NCBI GenBank assembly: GCA_043801445.1
Contig: JAZDMB010000003.1
Coordinates: 44,477-108,476, forward strand
DNA length: 64,000 bases
DNA from: JAZDFP01 sp043801445
GTDB taxonomy: Bacteria; Planctomycetota; MHYJ01; JACQXL01
Direction: 5' to 3'
Shown here: positions 1 through 8,545 of the stretch, piece by piece
Layout of the letters: every line of letters starts with the position of its first letter
Numbering within the stretch: the stretch's first letter is position 1
Made by a program: the position numbers and the translations under genes
The notes under the pieces: generated by a model
Database searches by the model: none
Told to the model about the DNA's origin: nothing
What the model saw: the letters and a program-made list of their open reading frames with translations, nothing else

Positions 1-24
1 TCAGATAAATTTATACTCGCTTTT

Positions 25-1035
25 ATGAAAATAATCGTTACCGGCGGATGCGGATTTATCGGTTCTAATTTTATTCATTACCTTCTCAATAAATATCCTT
101 CTGTAAAAATCATTAATCTTGACCTGCTGACCTATGCGGGTAACCTGGCTAATCTGAAAGACATCGATAAAAACAGCCGTTATAAATTCATCCGGGGCGA
201 CATAACAGACGGTAAATTGGTCAATCGGTTAATATCAAAAGAATCTCCTGATGCAGTGGTGAATTTCGCCGCTGAATCCCATGTTGACCGGAGTCTGTAT
301 AAACCGGCTGATTTCTTGCGTACCAATATTTTGGGAGTCCAGATTTTATTGGAAGCAGCCCGCCAGCATAATATTAAACGTTTCGTTCAGATTTCTACTG
401 ATGAAGTTTACGGGTCATTAGGATTAAAAGACCCTGCTTTTAAAGAAACCAATCGCCTGGACCCAAGCAGCCCTTATTCGGTCAGTAAAACCGCGGCTGA
501 TCTCCTGGTGAAATCATACGAAAAGACTTTTGGCTATAAGGCAATTATTACTCGTAGCAGCAATAATTATGGTCCCTATCAATTTCCGGAAAAGGTGATT
601 CCACTTTTTATCACTAATGCAATTGCCGACAAATCAGTGCCTTTGTATGGAGATGGTTTGAATATCCGCGACTGGCTTTACGTGGAAGATAATTGCCGTG
701 CCATAGATTTGGTTATGCGCAAGGGCAATCTTGGTGAGATTTATAATATCGGCGGAAATAGCGAGCGGTCTAATCTTTACATCACCAAAACAATTCTCAA
801 GGCATTGAATAAACCAGATTCATTAATCAAATATGTCAAAGACCGGCCCGGTCATGACCTTCGATATGCGATTGATATTTCTAAAATCAGAAGACAATTA
901 AACTGGGAGCCCAGATATAGATTCGGAGATGGCATCAGGAAGACCGTGGACTGGTATCTAAATAATGAGAAATGGTGGGAGCAGATAAAAACAGGTGAGT
1001 ATCTGAAGTTTTATCGTAAGCATTATCAAACATAA
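25..1035 (+). CDS. rfbB: dTDP-glucose 4,6-dehydratase
   Basis: Predicted cytoplasmic enzyme of 336 aa that converts dTDP-glucose to dTDP-4-keto-6-deoxyglucose, the second step of dTDP-rhamnose and related deoxysugar synthesis. The extended SDR fold is visible: NAD-binding GGCGFIG at residues 7-13, the family's catalytic Thr-Asp-Glu in STDEVYG (T125, D126, E127), and the YxxxK pair Y151/K155. Length is normal for RmlB. The ATG chosen is the only one ahead of the NAD motif, although the 24 visible upstream bases show no ribosome binding site. No other deoxysugar gene follows, so partners would lie to the left of the window. A UDP-sugar epimerase is the main alternative, but the TDE triad argues against it. 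Confidence 0.93.
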   Translation: MKIIVTGGCGFIGSNFIHYLLNKYPSVKIINLDLLTYAGNLANLKDIDKNSRYKFIRGDITDGKLVNRLISKESPDAVVNFAAESHVDRSLYKPADFLRTNILGVQILLEAARQHNIKRFVQISTDEVYGSLGLKDPAFKETNRLDPSSPYSVSKTAADLLVKSYEKTFGYKAIITRSSNNYGPYQFPEKVIPLFITNAIADKSVPLYGDGLNIRDWLYVEDNCRAIDLVMRKGNLGEIYNIGGNSERSNLYITKTILKALNKPDSLIKYVKDRPGHDLRYAIDISKIRRQLNWEPRYRFGDGIRKTVDWYLNNEKWWEQIKTGEYLKFYRKHYQT

Positions 1036-1038
1036 AAA

Positions 1039-1068
1039 TGAGATTGTTGAAAAGGTTCAACAATCTCA
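1039..1068. repeat. Perfect 13-bp stem-loop after rfbB
   Basis: A perfect 13-bp inverted repeat (TGAGATTGTTGAA, loop AAGG) starts three bases after the rfbB stop codon. It could end the rfbB transcript, but no T-run follows. The next 90 bases carry CCTGAGCGGAGCGAAGG and TTCGCTTTGCTCAGAATGAC. Variants of these recur at about 7930-8080, so the whole intergenic stretch is probably a dispersed repeat rather than a dedicated terminator. Confidence 0.6.
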
Positions 1069-1182
1069 CCCTGAGCGGAGCGAAGGGTCTCAAAATGTGC
1101 ATAGTGAGATTCTTCGCTTTGCTCAGAATGACACCGCCCCGATATTACATCAGGACGGTCTCAAATTAAACAAAGGATTATT

Positions 1183-2709
1183 ATGAGCCCCGTTAGAGAT
1201 AGGTCGTTTTTAGACGACCGTGATTCTGGAATAAACTCCAATTATACATTAGCAAAAGAACATATATCAAACTCTTCTAATGAGAGTAAAAACATCTCTA
1301 ACGGGGTGAGTAAAAAATATATTGCGATATTGATTTTATTATTAGCGGTCGGCATTTTTTTCCCGCCAGAGGCGGGTCTGTCCAGCCGAAGCGGGTCTGC
1401 CTCAGGCACCGATATCTATGCTCAAAGTGATGGACAAGACGAACCAAAGGACAGATTATCTCCTGATGACATTCAGCGTAATATGAAATCATATAAAACT
1501 ATTGTGGAAAAAATCAGGGGCAGGAAATTCAAATCGGATGTTCTGTTTCAGATTCAATCTACAAAGGAATTCAAGGAATTTGTTGCTCAGGAGTGGGATA
1601 AATCGATGAAAGACAAAGGCCAACTGGTTCAATCGGCACTTATCAAACTCGGGTTACTTCCTAAAAACTATGACCTGAAAAAAGGGTTCGAGAGCCTACT
1701 GGTCGGTCAGGCTGCGGCATATTATAACCCCGAGACTAAATCCATGTATCTGTTAAAAACAGATTATCCGCCTCAGGAAGTAGACAGTATTATGATTCAT
1801 GAACTCAGCCACGCATTGCAGGACCAGTATTGCGACCTGACCAAATTCAATAACCAGACTGATGATGATAAGGACGCGGCTTTAAAGTATTTAATAGAAG
1901 GTGAAGCGACATATATCATGACTATCGGTGGTCTGGAAAGAATGGGCATGTCATTTACCCCGGACAGTCCGGTGTTAGAAATGACTTTCAACCGTATGAA
2001 ACTGATGGGGCGCCGGGAGTTATTACAATTAAATAAGGCTTCGGTAGAACTCTATAAGAATTTAGCGCCTGATGTTGCCGAATCATTAAAAAGTCTTAAT
2101 AATGCGCCTGTTTATCTATTCTGGATACTCCAGGCTCCTTATCTTCATGGCGCCTCTGCTGTTTATAGATTGGTAACGTTTGATGAAACACAGAAGAACT
2201 GGCAGGTCATTGACGGGCTATATGAAAATATACCACTGTCTACAGAACAGATGATTCACCCTGATAAATTGACTGAACCGAGGGATGACCCGGTTACAAT
2301 ACCTCGGCCGTCATTAACAGAAGATTGGGTTGTCCTTTATGAAAATACACTGGGCGAATTGGGTTTCTGGATTCTTTACAGCCAATACGACAAAAATGAT
2401 GCCCGGCAGTCATCGGAAGGGTGGGGCGGTGACAAATATTTTCTTATCAAGAATAACAAAACAAATGATACTATTTTATGTTTATCAACCGCCTGGGATT
2501 CAGTGGAAGATGCCTCTGAATCGTATAAGGCATACCAGAAGGTCATCAGTAAAAAATACTCAACCGTTGAGATACAGAAAATAGAGAAAGGCGATGAAGG
2601 GGCTGAAAAAATTACCTATACTGCAGATAACAGCAAGATTATTTTAACCCTTAAGAATAATAAATGGACTGCAGTTGAGGGCATACCGCCTGAAATGGAT
2701 TGGAAATAA
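1183..2709 (+). CDS. Membrane-anchored HExxH (gluzincin-like) protein
   Basis: Unrecognised 508-aa protein with one N-terminal membrane segment (residues about 46-61) and a probable extracytoplasmic body. HELSH at 206-210 is an HExxH zinc motif. The EGEA at 239-242 could give the third ligand, as in gluzincins, so a metalloprotease role is plausible but unproven. The N-terminus is odd. Residues 2-42 are encoded by a palindromic element (1188-1306), and residues about 60-76 by a second GC-rich repeat (1362-1410), so the membrane segment is sandwiched between two repeats. The start ATG is preceded by AAAGGAT. The next gene is 234 bases downstream. Confidence 0.6.
   Translation: MSPVRDRSFLDDRDSGINSNYTLAKEHISNSSNESKNISNGVSKKYIAILILLLAVGIFFPPEAGLSSRSGSASGTDIYAQSDGQDEPKDRLSPDDIQRNMKSYKTIVEKIRGRKFKSDVLFQIQSTKEFKEFVAQEWDKSMKDKGQLVQSALIKLGLLPKNYDLKKGFESLLVGQAAAYYNPETKSMYLLKTDYPPQEVDSIMIHELSHALQDQYCDLTKFNNQTDDDKDAALKYLIEGEATYIMTIGGLERMGMSFTPDSPVLEMTFNRMKLMGRRELLQLNKASVELYKNLAPDVAESLKSLNNAPVYLFWILQAPYLHGASAVYRLVTFDETQKNWQVIDGLYENIPLSTEQMIHPDKLTEPRDDPVTIPRPSLTEDWVVLYENTLGELGFWILYSQYDKNDARQSSEGWGGDKYFLIKNNKTNDTILCLSTAWDSVEDASESYKAYQKVISKKYSTVEIQKIEKGDEGAEKITYTADNSKIILTLKNNKWTAVEGIPPEMDWK
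1188..1306. repeat. CCCCGTTAGA palindromic element, copy A (in CDS)
   Basis: Perfect 13-bp terminal inverted repeats, CCCCGTTAGAGAT at 1188-1200 and its complement at 1294-1306, enclose 93 bases. Just inside the left arm is a small hairpin (GGTCGT...ACGACC, 1202-1219). The same hairpin occurs at the opposite end of copy B (22173-22292), so the element has an orientation and the two copies are inverted. This copy begins five bases after the first base of the start codon and is read through in frame. Confidence 0.85.
1362..1410. repeat. GC-rich hairpin repeat inside CDS
   Basis: Contains CCCGCCAGAGGCGGG, a hairpin with 6-bp arms, then a second partial copy ending GTCTGCCTCAGGCACC. A close relative (CCGCCAAAGGCGG followed by ATCTGCCTCTGGCACA) lies in frame in the glycerate kinase gene at 55209-55237. 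Here it encodes the low-complexity stretch right after the membrane segment of the HExxH protein. Confidence 0.65.
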
Positions 2710-2795
2710 TAAGAACTTCTCTGTCTATCCTACCCATTAAATATACTACCAATCAGACATGCATAAGGTTTAATATATTTGTAAGGTTTGCTTGT

Positions 2796-2873
2796 CCCGT
2801 TAGAAGTGAACACGAACAAGGTAATAATCTTTTGAGTAACTTTAATTAGTTGCTATTAGACACTTCTAACGGG
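2796..2873. repeat. CCCGTTAGA palindromic element, copy C (intergenic)
   Basis: Perfect 13-bp inverted repeats (CCCGTTAGAAGTG at 2796-2808, complement at 2861-2873) enclose 52 bases. The copy lies between the HExxH gene and the ABC exporter. The last bases of the arm (AGTG) differ from copy A (GAT) but still pair with each other. Confidence 0.85.
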
Positions 2874-2902
2874 CTGTGAAGCAGGAAAAAACTTGCAACT
2901 AC

Positions 2903-2930
2903 TTGACTTTATCAATGAAAGTGGTAGATT
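2903..2930 (+). promoter_or_regulatory. Possible sigma-70-type promoter for the ABC exporter
   Basis: TTGACT at 2903-2908, then 16 bases, then TAGATT at 2925-2930 preceded by GG. Transcription would start about 7 bases before the exporter ATG at 2944, giving an almost leaderless message. This fits the absence of a Shine-Dalgarno sequence there. Confidence 0.4.
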
Positions 2931-2943
2931 ATGATTTCATATT

Positions 2944-4812
2944 ATGAATAAGTCAATAGCACCGCTTCGTAGCAGGACCAGTCTAAGTTTAACCCTGCAA
3001 TTATTCCGGTTTGCCCGTCGTTATCTCGGATTGATTTGTTTTACCATTGTTTTGATTGTGTTTTATACTATTTTCTTCCAGGGTAGATTCTTGTTAGTAC
3101 CACCGCTGATTAGCTCTGTTCAGGATATAACCAAGACACATAGTTTGGGTATTTCGGCCAACCAATTAAGTGATAAAGTTCCCAGTGTAATTACTGAATG
3201 GGTTAATAAATTGGTTGTGAGTACAACCCCAAGGCAGACGCTGATTAATATCGGCTGGATTGCATTGATTCTGAGCATTATTACGGCTATATTGAATTAC
3301 TTCAAGGAATATCTGCAGGAATTCGTTACTTTTAAGGTAATTATTGATATTCGGAATCGACTCTGTGCCCATCTTCTGACCCTTTCCATGCGTTTTTTCA
3401 ACGAGAAGAAGACCGGTGATTTGCTCTCACGTTTGACTAACGATGTGAGTATTACCCAGAACGCCCTGAAATTCTTATTCGGCGATATTATCCAACAGCC
3501 TTTAATGATAATCATCGGATTTGGTTATATGTATATGCTTGATTGGCAATTAGCGTTAATCGTGATGGTTTTGATACCATTTCTTACCTTACCGATAATG
3601 TTTTTCGGGAAACGAATTAGGCGCTCCCGTTATAAGAGTTTATTAAAATTAGGTGACGTTACCGAGTCGATGCATCAGATGTTTTCCGGTATCAGGATTG
3701 TCAAGTCATTCCAGATGGAACAGGGTGAAATCAAGGAATTAGAAAAGGAAAACAATTCGTTTTTACGCAAATCACTCGGAATGGTGCGTGCCAAGGCAAT
3801 GAGTTTAAGTCTGATAGAATTGCTCGGTTCGGCATTGGTTTTTGTAGTCCTTTTCGGAGCGGTTTATCTGGTTAAATTGGGCAGATTGGATATTCCGCTG
3901 GCCGCAACTTTTTTGGTCTATCTTTTGACATTTATCAAACCACTGAGGCAGATTGCCGCTTCATATAATGCAGTCCAAGAATCATTAGGCGGTGCGGAGC
4001 GTATCTTTGAACTGATGGCGCTAAAGCCCGATATTGTGGATGCGCCTGGCGCCGTTGAATTGCCCGATTTCAGGAATGAAATCAAATTTAAGAATCTCTC
4101 GTTTTGTTATGATTCCGATGCGGCAAATTGTCGCGAGCCCGCTTTAAAGAATATTAATCTGACAGTAAAAAGCGGTGAGACTGTGGCTATTGTCGGACCA
4201 ACCGGAGCAGGCAAATCAACCTTGCTGGATTTGCTATGCCGTTTCTACGAACCAACCGAAGGCGATATTGAAATTGACGGCATTAGCTTAAAAGGGATTA
4301 AAAGAAGTTCCCTTTTAAAGCATATTGCCATCGTAGGGCAGGAGAACTTTTTATTTAATGAGAGTATCCGTAATAATATCAGTTACGGCAAACCAGATGC
4401 GACATTGAAGGAAATCAAAGGGGCGGCTCAAGCGGCTTATATAGATGATTTTATTGAAGGGTTACCGCAAGGGTATGATACGATTGTCGGTGAGCGCGGT
4501 GTCAAACTATCCGGCGGTGAACGGCAGCGTTTGGCTATTGCCCGCGCCATATTAAAAAACCCCAGGATTCTTCTTTTAGACGAAGCGACTTCCGCCTTAG
4601 ACTCGGAAAGCGAGAAAATAGTGCAATCGGCTATTAATAATTTAATGAAAAACAGGACTACATTTATTATCGCCCATAGATTGTCTACGGTTCAACATGC
4701 GGATAGAATTGTCGTTTTAAACATAGGTGAAATTGTGGAAGAAGGACGACATGATGAACTGATTAAGAGGGGCGGATTGTATACTAAACTTGCTACAATT
4801 ACGATAAGATAA
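2944..4812 (+). CDS. ABC exporter, MsbA/lipid-flippase type
   Basis: A 622-aa half-transporter with an N-terminal membrane domain and a C-terminal ATPase, which should act as a homodimer in the inner membrane. Five or six hydrophobic segments fill residues 25-340. The ATPase shows Walker A GPTGAGKST (418-426), Q-loop Q466, signature LSGGERQR (523-530), Walker B ILLLDE (542-547) and switch H578. Order and length match MsbA-like exporters, whose known substrates include lipid A precursors and other lipids or peptides. The substrate cannot be read here. The stop codon is two bases before the GspF-like gene, so the two are probably co-transcribed. Confidence 0.88.
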   Translation: MNKSIAPLRSRTSLSLTLQLFRFARRYLGLICFTIVLIVFYTIFFQGRFLLVPPLISSVQDITKTHSLGISANQLSDKVPSVITEWVNKLVVSTTPRQTLINIGWIALILSIITAILNYFKEYLQEFVTFKVIIDIRNRLCAHLLTLSMRFFNEKKTGDLLSRLTNDVSITQNALKFLFGDIIQQPLMIIIGFGYMYMLDWQLALIVMVLIPFLTLPIMFFGKRIRRSRYKSLLKLGDVTESMHQMFSGIRIVKSFQMEQGEIKELEKENNSFLRKSLGMVRAKAMSLSLIELLGSALVFVVLFGAVYLVKLGRLDIPLAATFLVYLLTFIKPLRQIAASYNAVQESLGGAERIFELMALKPDIVDAPGAVELPDFRNEIKFKNLSFCYDSDAANCREPALKNINLTVKSGETVAIVGPTGAGKSTLLDLLCRFYEPTEGDIEIDGISLKGIKRSSLLKHIAIVGQENFLFNESIRNNISYGKPDATLKEIKGAAQAAYIDDFIEGLPQGYDTIVGERGVKLSGGERQRLAIARAILKNPRILLLDEATSALDSESEKIVQSAINNLMKNRTTFIIAHRLSTVQHADRIVVLNIGEIVEEGRHDELIKRGGLYTKLATITIR

Positions 4813-4814
4813 TT

Positions 4815-6026
4815 ATGCCTTTATATAGTTACAAAGCAAAAAAGGGGCCAAAGGATTTAGTGGAAGGGACGATAGAGGCAGAGAGCTCTCAGGAAATCGT
4901 TACGAAACTAAGCCAGCAAGGATTATTCCCTGTCCATATAGAACTGGTGGGTGAAGTAAAAGATAAAAAAACTATTTCAGTTAGTTCGTGGTTCAGCAAA
5001 ATCAGCGTCAGGGACCTGAATGTTTTTACATATCAATTATCATCATTAGTAAAATCAGGATTGCCATTGTTATCCGCGCTATATCTTATCACGGAACAAA
5101 CCGACAATAAGTATCTTAAAAATATTATTGCCGATATCGCGCAGAACATTAAACGCGGCGATATGCTTTCAACGGCAATGAATCGCTATCCCAAGATATT
5201 TCCGCTGCTTTATTCGGCAATGATAAAATCAGGCGAAGATAGCGGCGCATTGGATATTATCCTCAGAAGATTAGCGGAACATCGTGAAAAAGTGGAAGAA
5301 ATCAAGTCCCGGATTCGTTCGGCATTGGCATATCCTATCTTTATAATTTTTTTCGGGCTGGCATCAATCGTTTTTTTAATGATACAGGTCATCCCGCAAA
5401 TTAGCGGTATTTTTGCGACATTAAATGTAAAGCTGCCGTTACCAACGCGCATTCTGATGGCTACCAGTGATATAGTTTCCGGTTATTGGTATTTATTTGT
5501 TGGCGGGATAGCCGCGATTCTGTTAATGACCAGAGGCATTACTTTTATAGAGAAAAAAGCATTAGACCGCTTGAAACTATCTTTACCGTTTATAGGTAAA
5601 TTTATCAGGAAAAATGAATCGGCAAAATTGGCCAGTTCGCTTTCACTTTTAATCTCTAATGGCATACCGATTTTGGGCGCTTTAGAAATAGTTATTCCGA
5701 CCCTTTCAAATGAAGTCATAAAAGACGCATTAAAGAAAATCACCAATGATATAAAATTAGGCGGTTCGATGTCAAAAGGACTTCAGAATAGCCCGTATTT
5801 TTTCCCTTTTATGAATAATATGATTCGGGTAGGCGAAGAAGGCGGGCGGCTTGATGAGGTTCTAAACGAAGTAGCTTCTTTTTATGAACGTGAGATATCG
5901 GAAAATATCAAGATTGCTCTTTCTCTTTTGGAGCCGGTACTGATGCTAATAATGGGATTAATGGTGGCATTTATTGTCATGAGCATGCTTTTACCTATTT
6001 TCGAGATAAATGTAATGGCGCAATAG
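4815..6026 (+). CDS. Type II secretion / type IV pilus inner-membrane protein (GspF/PilC family)
   Basis: A 403-aa GspF/PilC family protein, the polytopic platform protein of type II secretion or type IV pilus machines. Two copies of the family's cytoplasmic helical domain are visible. The first spans residues about 70-195 (FTYQLSSLVKSGLPLLSAL, and SGALDIILRRLAEH); the second about 270-395 (ASSLSLLISNGIPILGALE, and EEGGRLDEVLNEVASFYE). Membrane segments fall at about 170-195, 215-240 and 370-400. The N-terminal YSYKAKKG region is typical. No GspE, GspG or pilin gene is adjacent, so this copy is orphaned, coupled only to the ABC exporter two bases upstream. Confidence 0.88.
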   Translation: MPLYSYKAKKGPKDLVEGTIEAESSQEIVTKLSQQGLFPVHIELVGEVKDKKTISVSSWFSKISVRDLNVFTYQLSSLVKSGLPLLSALYLITEQTDNKYLKNIIADIAQNIKRGDMLSTAMNRYPKIFPLLYSAMIKSGEDSGALDIILRRLAEHREKVEEIKSRIRSALAYPIFIIFFGLASIVFLMIQVIPQISGIFATLNVKLPLPTRILMATSDIVSGYWYLFVGGIAAILLMTRGITFIEKKALDRLKLSLPFIGKFIRKNESAKLASSLSLLISNGIPILGALEIVIPTLSNEVIKDALKKITNDIKLGGSMSKGLQNSPYFFPFMNNMIRVGEEGGRLDEVLNEVASFYEREISENIKIALSLLEPVLMLIMGLMVAFIVMSMLLPIFEINVMAQ

Positions 6027-6072
6027 TCCCGCTCCGATGGACACCCGCCTGAACAGACGGGCAGGTCGGGAC
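6026..6072. repeat. Palindromic GC-rich repeat after gspF-like gene
   Basis: Outer arms GTCCCG...CGGGAC (6026-6031 and 6067-6072) enclose ACCCGCCTGAAC and AGACGGGCAGGT. The inner 24 bases recur with two changes at 6903-6926, and the same ACCYGCCYGA theme appears at 26811-26890 and 55640-55671. This is a dispersed palindrome that could also terminate transcription. Confidence 0.6.
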
Positions 6073-6103
6073 GGTCGAAGAATATTTAATAGGAGGTTTA
6101 AGA

Positions 6104-6646
6104 GTGATGAAAATTATCGGTTTTACCGGGCGGGCAGGAAAGTTTTTATTGGCGTTCACTGTGTTATTAGTGTTGCTTGGATGTCAATCGGGAACGGTTG
6201 AACAGGATAAATCCGCTTTGGAAATGGTATCTTCTCCTTGGAATGGTTATGGTGTTGGAAGTTTCGTTCATTATAAAATACTTATGACTGCCGGTAATTT
6301 TGAAGAGGAGAAACAAACTGTCTTAGAGATAAGACGAAACCAGGTCGTCCTTCAGGTTTCTCGCCTTGGCAATAATGATGAGTGGGAACACAAGAACATG
6401 ATAATTATGCCGCTTAAGGTAATGGGCAGGCCGGAAAAAACAATAAAAGTTACAGAAGACACGATTACAATAAAAGGAAAGTTGTTGAAATGTAAAGTAG
6501 AAAAACAAGTTGGTTATGATACCGAACACAACAATAAAAAGATAGTGATAAAAACATGGATGTCCGATGATGTTCCCGGTGTGGTTGTCCGTATTTCTCA
6601 TAACGATGCGATTGCGGTGGAAGTGGTAGATTTCGAGAAGAAATAA
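6104..6646 (+). CDS. Lipoprotein of unknown function
   Basis: A small predicted lipoprotein (180 aa). A hydrophobic signal sequence at residues 14-26 ends in the lipobox LLGC with the lipidated cysteine at C27. The mature part is hydrophilic and beta-rich, with no motif I recognise. A strong AGGAGG (6091-6096) serves either the GTG at 6104 or the ATG at 6107; both give the same protein apart from one Met. It stands alone between repeat-filled gaps, so context gives no clue to function. Confidence 0.7.
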   Translation: MMKIIGFTGRAGKFLLAFTVLLVLLGCQSGTVEQDKSALEMVSSPWNGYGVGSFVHYKILMTAGNFEEEKQTVLEIRRNQVVLQVSRLGNNDEWEHKNMIIMPLKVMGRPEKTIKVTEDTITIKGKLLKCKVEKQVGYDTEHNNKKIVIKTWMSDDVPGVVVRISHNDAIAVEVVDFEKK

Positions 6647-6949
6647 TTCATTATATTAAATCGGAATCCGTCATATCAAATTTAATAATGGGACGCAGAT
6701 GAACGCAGAGCCCTAAGGGCTACGCAGATTAATATTTATCCCTAACGGGACGAGCCTCATTGAAGCTCGTAGTGTAACTATAAGGAATCCAGGAGTCCAA
6801 GATAATATTCCTGGTTTCATGGCCTGCCTGCGCGAAGCCTTCGGCGAAGGCACGGTCTCCTTATAAAAATTATCTGTGAGTATCTGTGAAAATCCGTGTC
6901 CTACCCGCCTGACCAGTCGGGCAGGTTTGACGGGTAAGAGTTAAAGATT
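6647..6949. repeat. Gene-free stretch with dispersed repeats
   Basis: I see no gene. It holds fragments of the recurring GGACGCAGATGAACGCAGAG and CTGTGAAAATCCGTGTC type repeats, a CCCTAACGGGA fragment, a palindrome around CTTCGGCGAAGG, and at 6903-6926 a near-identical copy of the ACCCGCCTGA palindrome found at 6026-6072. Confidence 0.55.
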
Positions 6950-7855
6950 ATGGTAAAATCTACAATCAACGCTGAAATTATAGCCAACAAACCCTTACAG
7001 ACGATTAAACCAACGGGCAAATCAAAATATTTCCGGATGAGTCTTTCTTTAAAAGCGCCGATTAAACATATTATACCGGGCCAATTCATTAATCTCAGAC
7101 TGGTTTCTTCATATAAACTGCTGCTTCGCCGTCCTTTTACTATATTTAATGCCATAAAAAAGAACGGCCAGTATCGCATTATAGAAATTATTTATCAGGT
7201 GGTTGGGAAGGGGACTCGTCTTATGTCATCAATGAAACGAGGCGAGCAAATAAATGTTTTGGGGCCTTTAGGCAACGGCTTCACGATAAATAAAAAAGCC
7301 GATGTTTCCTTTCTGGTTGCCGGAGGTATCGGTATCGCCGGTTTATATCTGTTATTCAAAGAATTAGTTTCTCGCAAACGCGCCAGGGTTTATCTATTTA
7401 TCGGCGCCAAGACCAAAAGTGACTTATGCCTATTACCTGATTTAAGACGTCTGACCAATAACATTATTGTTTCTACTGAAGACGGCTCATCAGGTGCTAA
7501 AGGGTTTATCACCACAGAATTAGAAAACTTCCTGAATAACTACATACTACATACTACATACTCCATACTTACTATTTACTCCTGCGGTCCTTTAGGAATG
7601 AGCGAAGCAATCAGGAAATTCTCAGTATCAAAAAACATTCCCGCGCAAATCTCATTAGAAGAACGAATGGGTTGTGGCATAGGGTTATGCCGGGTCTGTG
7701 TCTGCCGCACCATATCCAAAAAGCCATCTGATGCTGTTCCGAAGTTACGGAGTGGCGAAGGGCAGTCTGATTCAAAAGGGTGGGGATATTCAACGGTTTG
7801 TAAAGACGGACCTGTCTTTGATGCCAGCCAGTTATTTCCAATTCAGAATCACTAA
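6950..7855 (+). CDS. PyrK-like FAD/[2Fe-2S] electron-transfer protein
   Basis: A 301-aa ferredoxin-reductase-fold protein resembling the dihydroorotate dehydrogenase electron-transfer subunit PyrK. FAD-binding RRPFTIF is at 60-66, NAD-binding GGIGIAGL at 125-132, CGPLGM at 212-217, and a C-terminal [2Fe-2S] site at C242, C247, C250 and C284 (C-x4-C-x2-C-x33-C). The last spacing is far longer than the roughly 11-15 residues usual in the family. Residues about 257-277 look like an in-frame insertion rich in Ser/Gly/Lys. A TACATACTACATACTCCATA repeat also encodes residues 197-206 just before CGPLGM. No pyrD is adjacent. Other FNR-like partners (hydrogenase or sulfide dehydrogenase type) are possible. 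Confidence 0.72.
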   Translation: MVKSTINAEIIANKPLQTIKPTGKSKYFRMSLSLKAPIKHIIPGQFINLRLVSSYKLLLRRPFTIFNAIKKNGQYRIIEIIYQVVGKGTRLMSSMKRGEQINVLGPLGNGFTINKKADVSFLVAGGIGIAGLYLLFKELVSRKRARVYLFIGAKTKSDLCLLPDLRRLTNNIIVSTEDGSSGAKGFITTELENFLNNYILHTTYSILTIYSCGPLGMSEAIRKFSVSKNIPAQISLEERMGCGIGLCRVCVCRTISKKPSDAVPKLRSGEGQSDSKGWGYSTVCKDGPVFDASQLFPIQNH

Positions 7856-8125
7856 AGTTGAGGCTGTTGACACCCTCCGGGTGCAAGCATCATGCAGTAG
7901 TTCCATTCGGGACAAAGTCAATAGACTCACCCTGAACTCAGTGAAGGGTCTCCCGCCTTTGGCGAGGCTCGCCCTCACGGGCGGCAAAACTGTGAGATCC
8001 TTCGTCTTTCAGACTCAGGATGACCCGTTGGGTCAGATTCTTCGCGGAGTTTATCCCGCGCTTCTAGCGGGGCTCAGGATGTGTCCCACTAAACGCTAAA
8101 ATTTCTAATCAGGGTGGAGGTAACT
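7856..8125. repeat. Gene-free repeat remnants
   Basis: No supported gene. The stretch contains ACCCTCCGGGTGCAAG, CCTGAACTCAGTGAAGGG and GAGATCCTTCGTC/CTCAGGATGACC fragments related to those after rfbB. It also has CGGAGTTTATCCCGC...GCGGGG (8045-8073), whose reverse complement resembles 50553-50579. Confidence 0.5.
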
Positions 8126-8545
8126 CAGCAGATACTACCCCCTAACTCAGTGGAGGGGTGTTGACAATCCAGCAGATACCACCCCCTAACTCAGTGGAGG
8201 GGTGTTGACAATCCAGCAGATACCATCTACTACCTCAGGGGATATGGTTGGATACCTCAGCAGATACCATCTACTACCTCAGGAGAGATGGGTTAATAAT
8301 CCAGCAGATACCACCTACTATCTTAGGGGATATAGTCAGGTGCCTCAACGGATACCATCTACTACCTCAGGGTATGTGTGTTAATAATCCAGCAGATACC
8401 GCCTACTATCTCAGGAGATATGGTCAGATACTTCAGCAGATACCGTCTACTATCTTAGGAGAGGTGGTCAGGTACCTCAGCAGACGCCACCTACTACCTC
8501 AGGAGATATGGGTTACCAATCCAGCAGATACCATCTACTGGGGCA
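8126..8545. repeat. 44-bp tandem repeat array, about 9.5 copies
   Basis: Ten units begin with CAGCAGATACC or a close variant at 8126, 8170, 8214, 8258, 8302, 8346, 8390, 8434, 8478 and 8522, exactly 44 bases apart every time. Units then read through ATCTACTACCTCAGGAGATA. The unit ends mostly alternate between GGTTAATAATC-type and GGTCAGRTACCT-type, which suggests an 88-bp higher-order repeat. Open frames across it are by-products of the periodicity. Confidence 0.93.

Noticed and set aside
7698..8099. 133-aa ORF after the PyrK-like gene
   Set aside because: It starts inside the PyrK-like gene in another frame and runs through dispersed repeats. No ribosome site or conserved pattern.
8126..8545. 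CRISPR array
   Set aside because: Units are contiguous and diverge along their whole length. There are no constant repeats separated by unique spacers and no cas gene is near.
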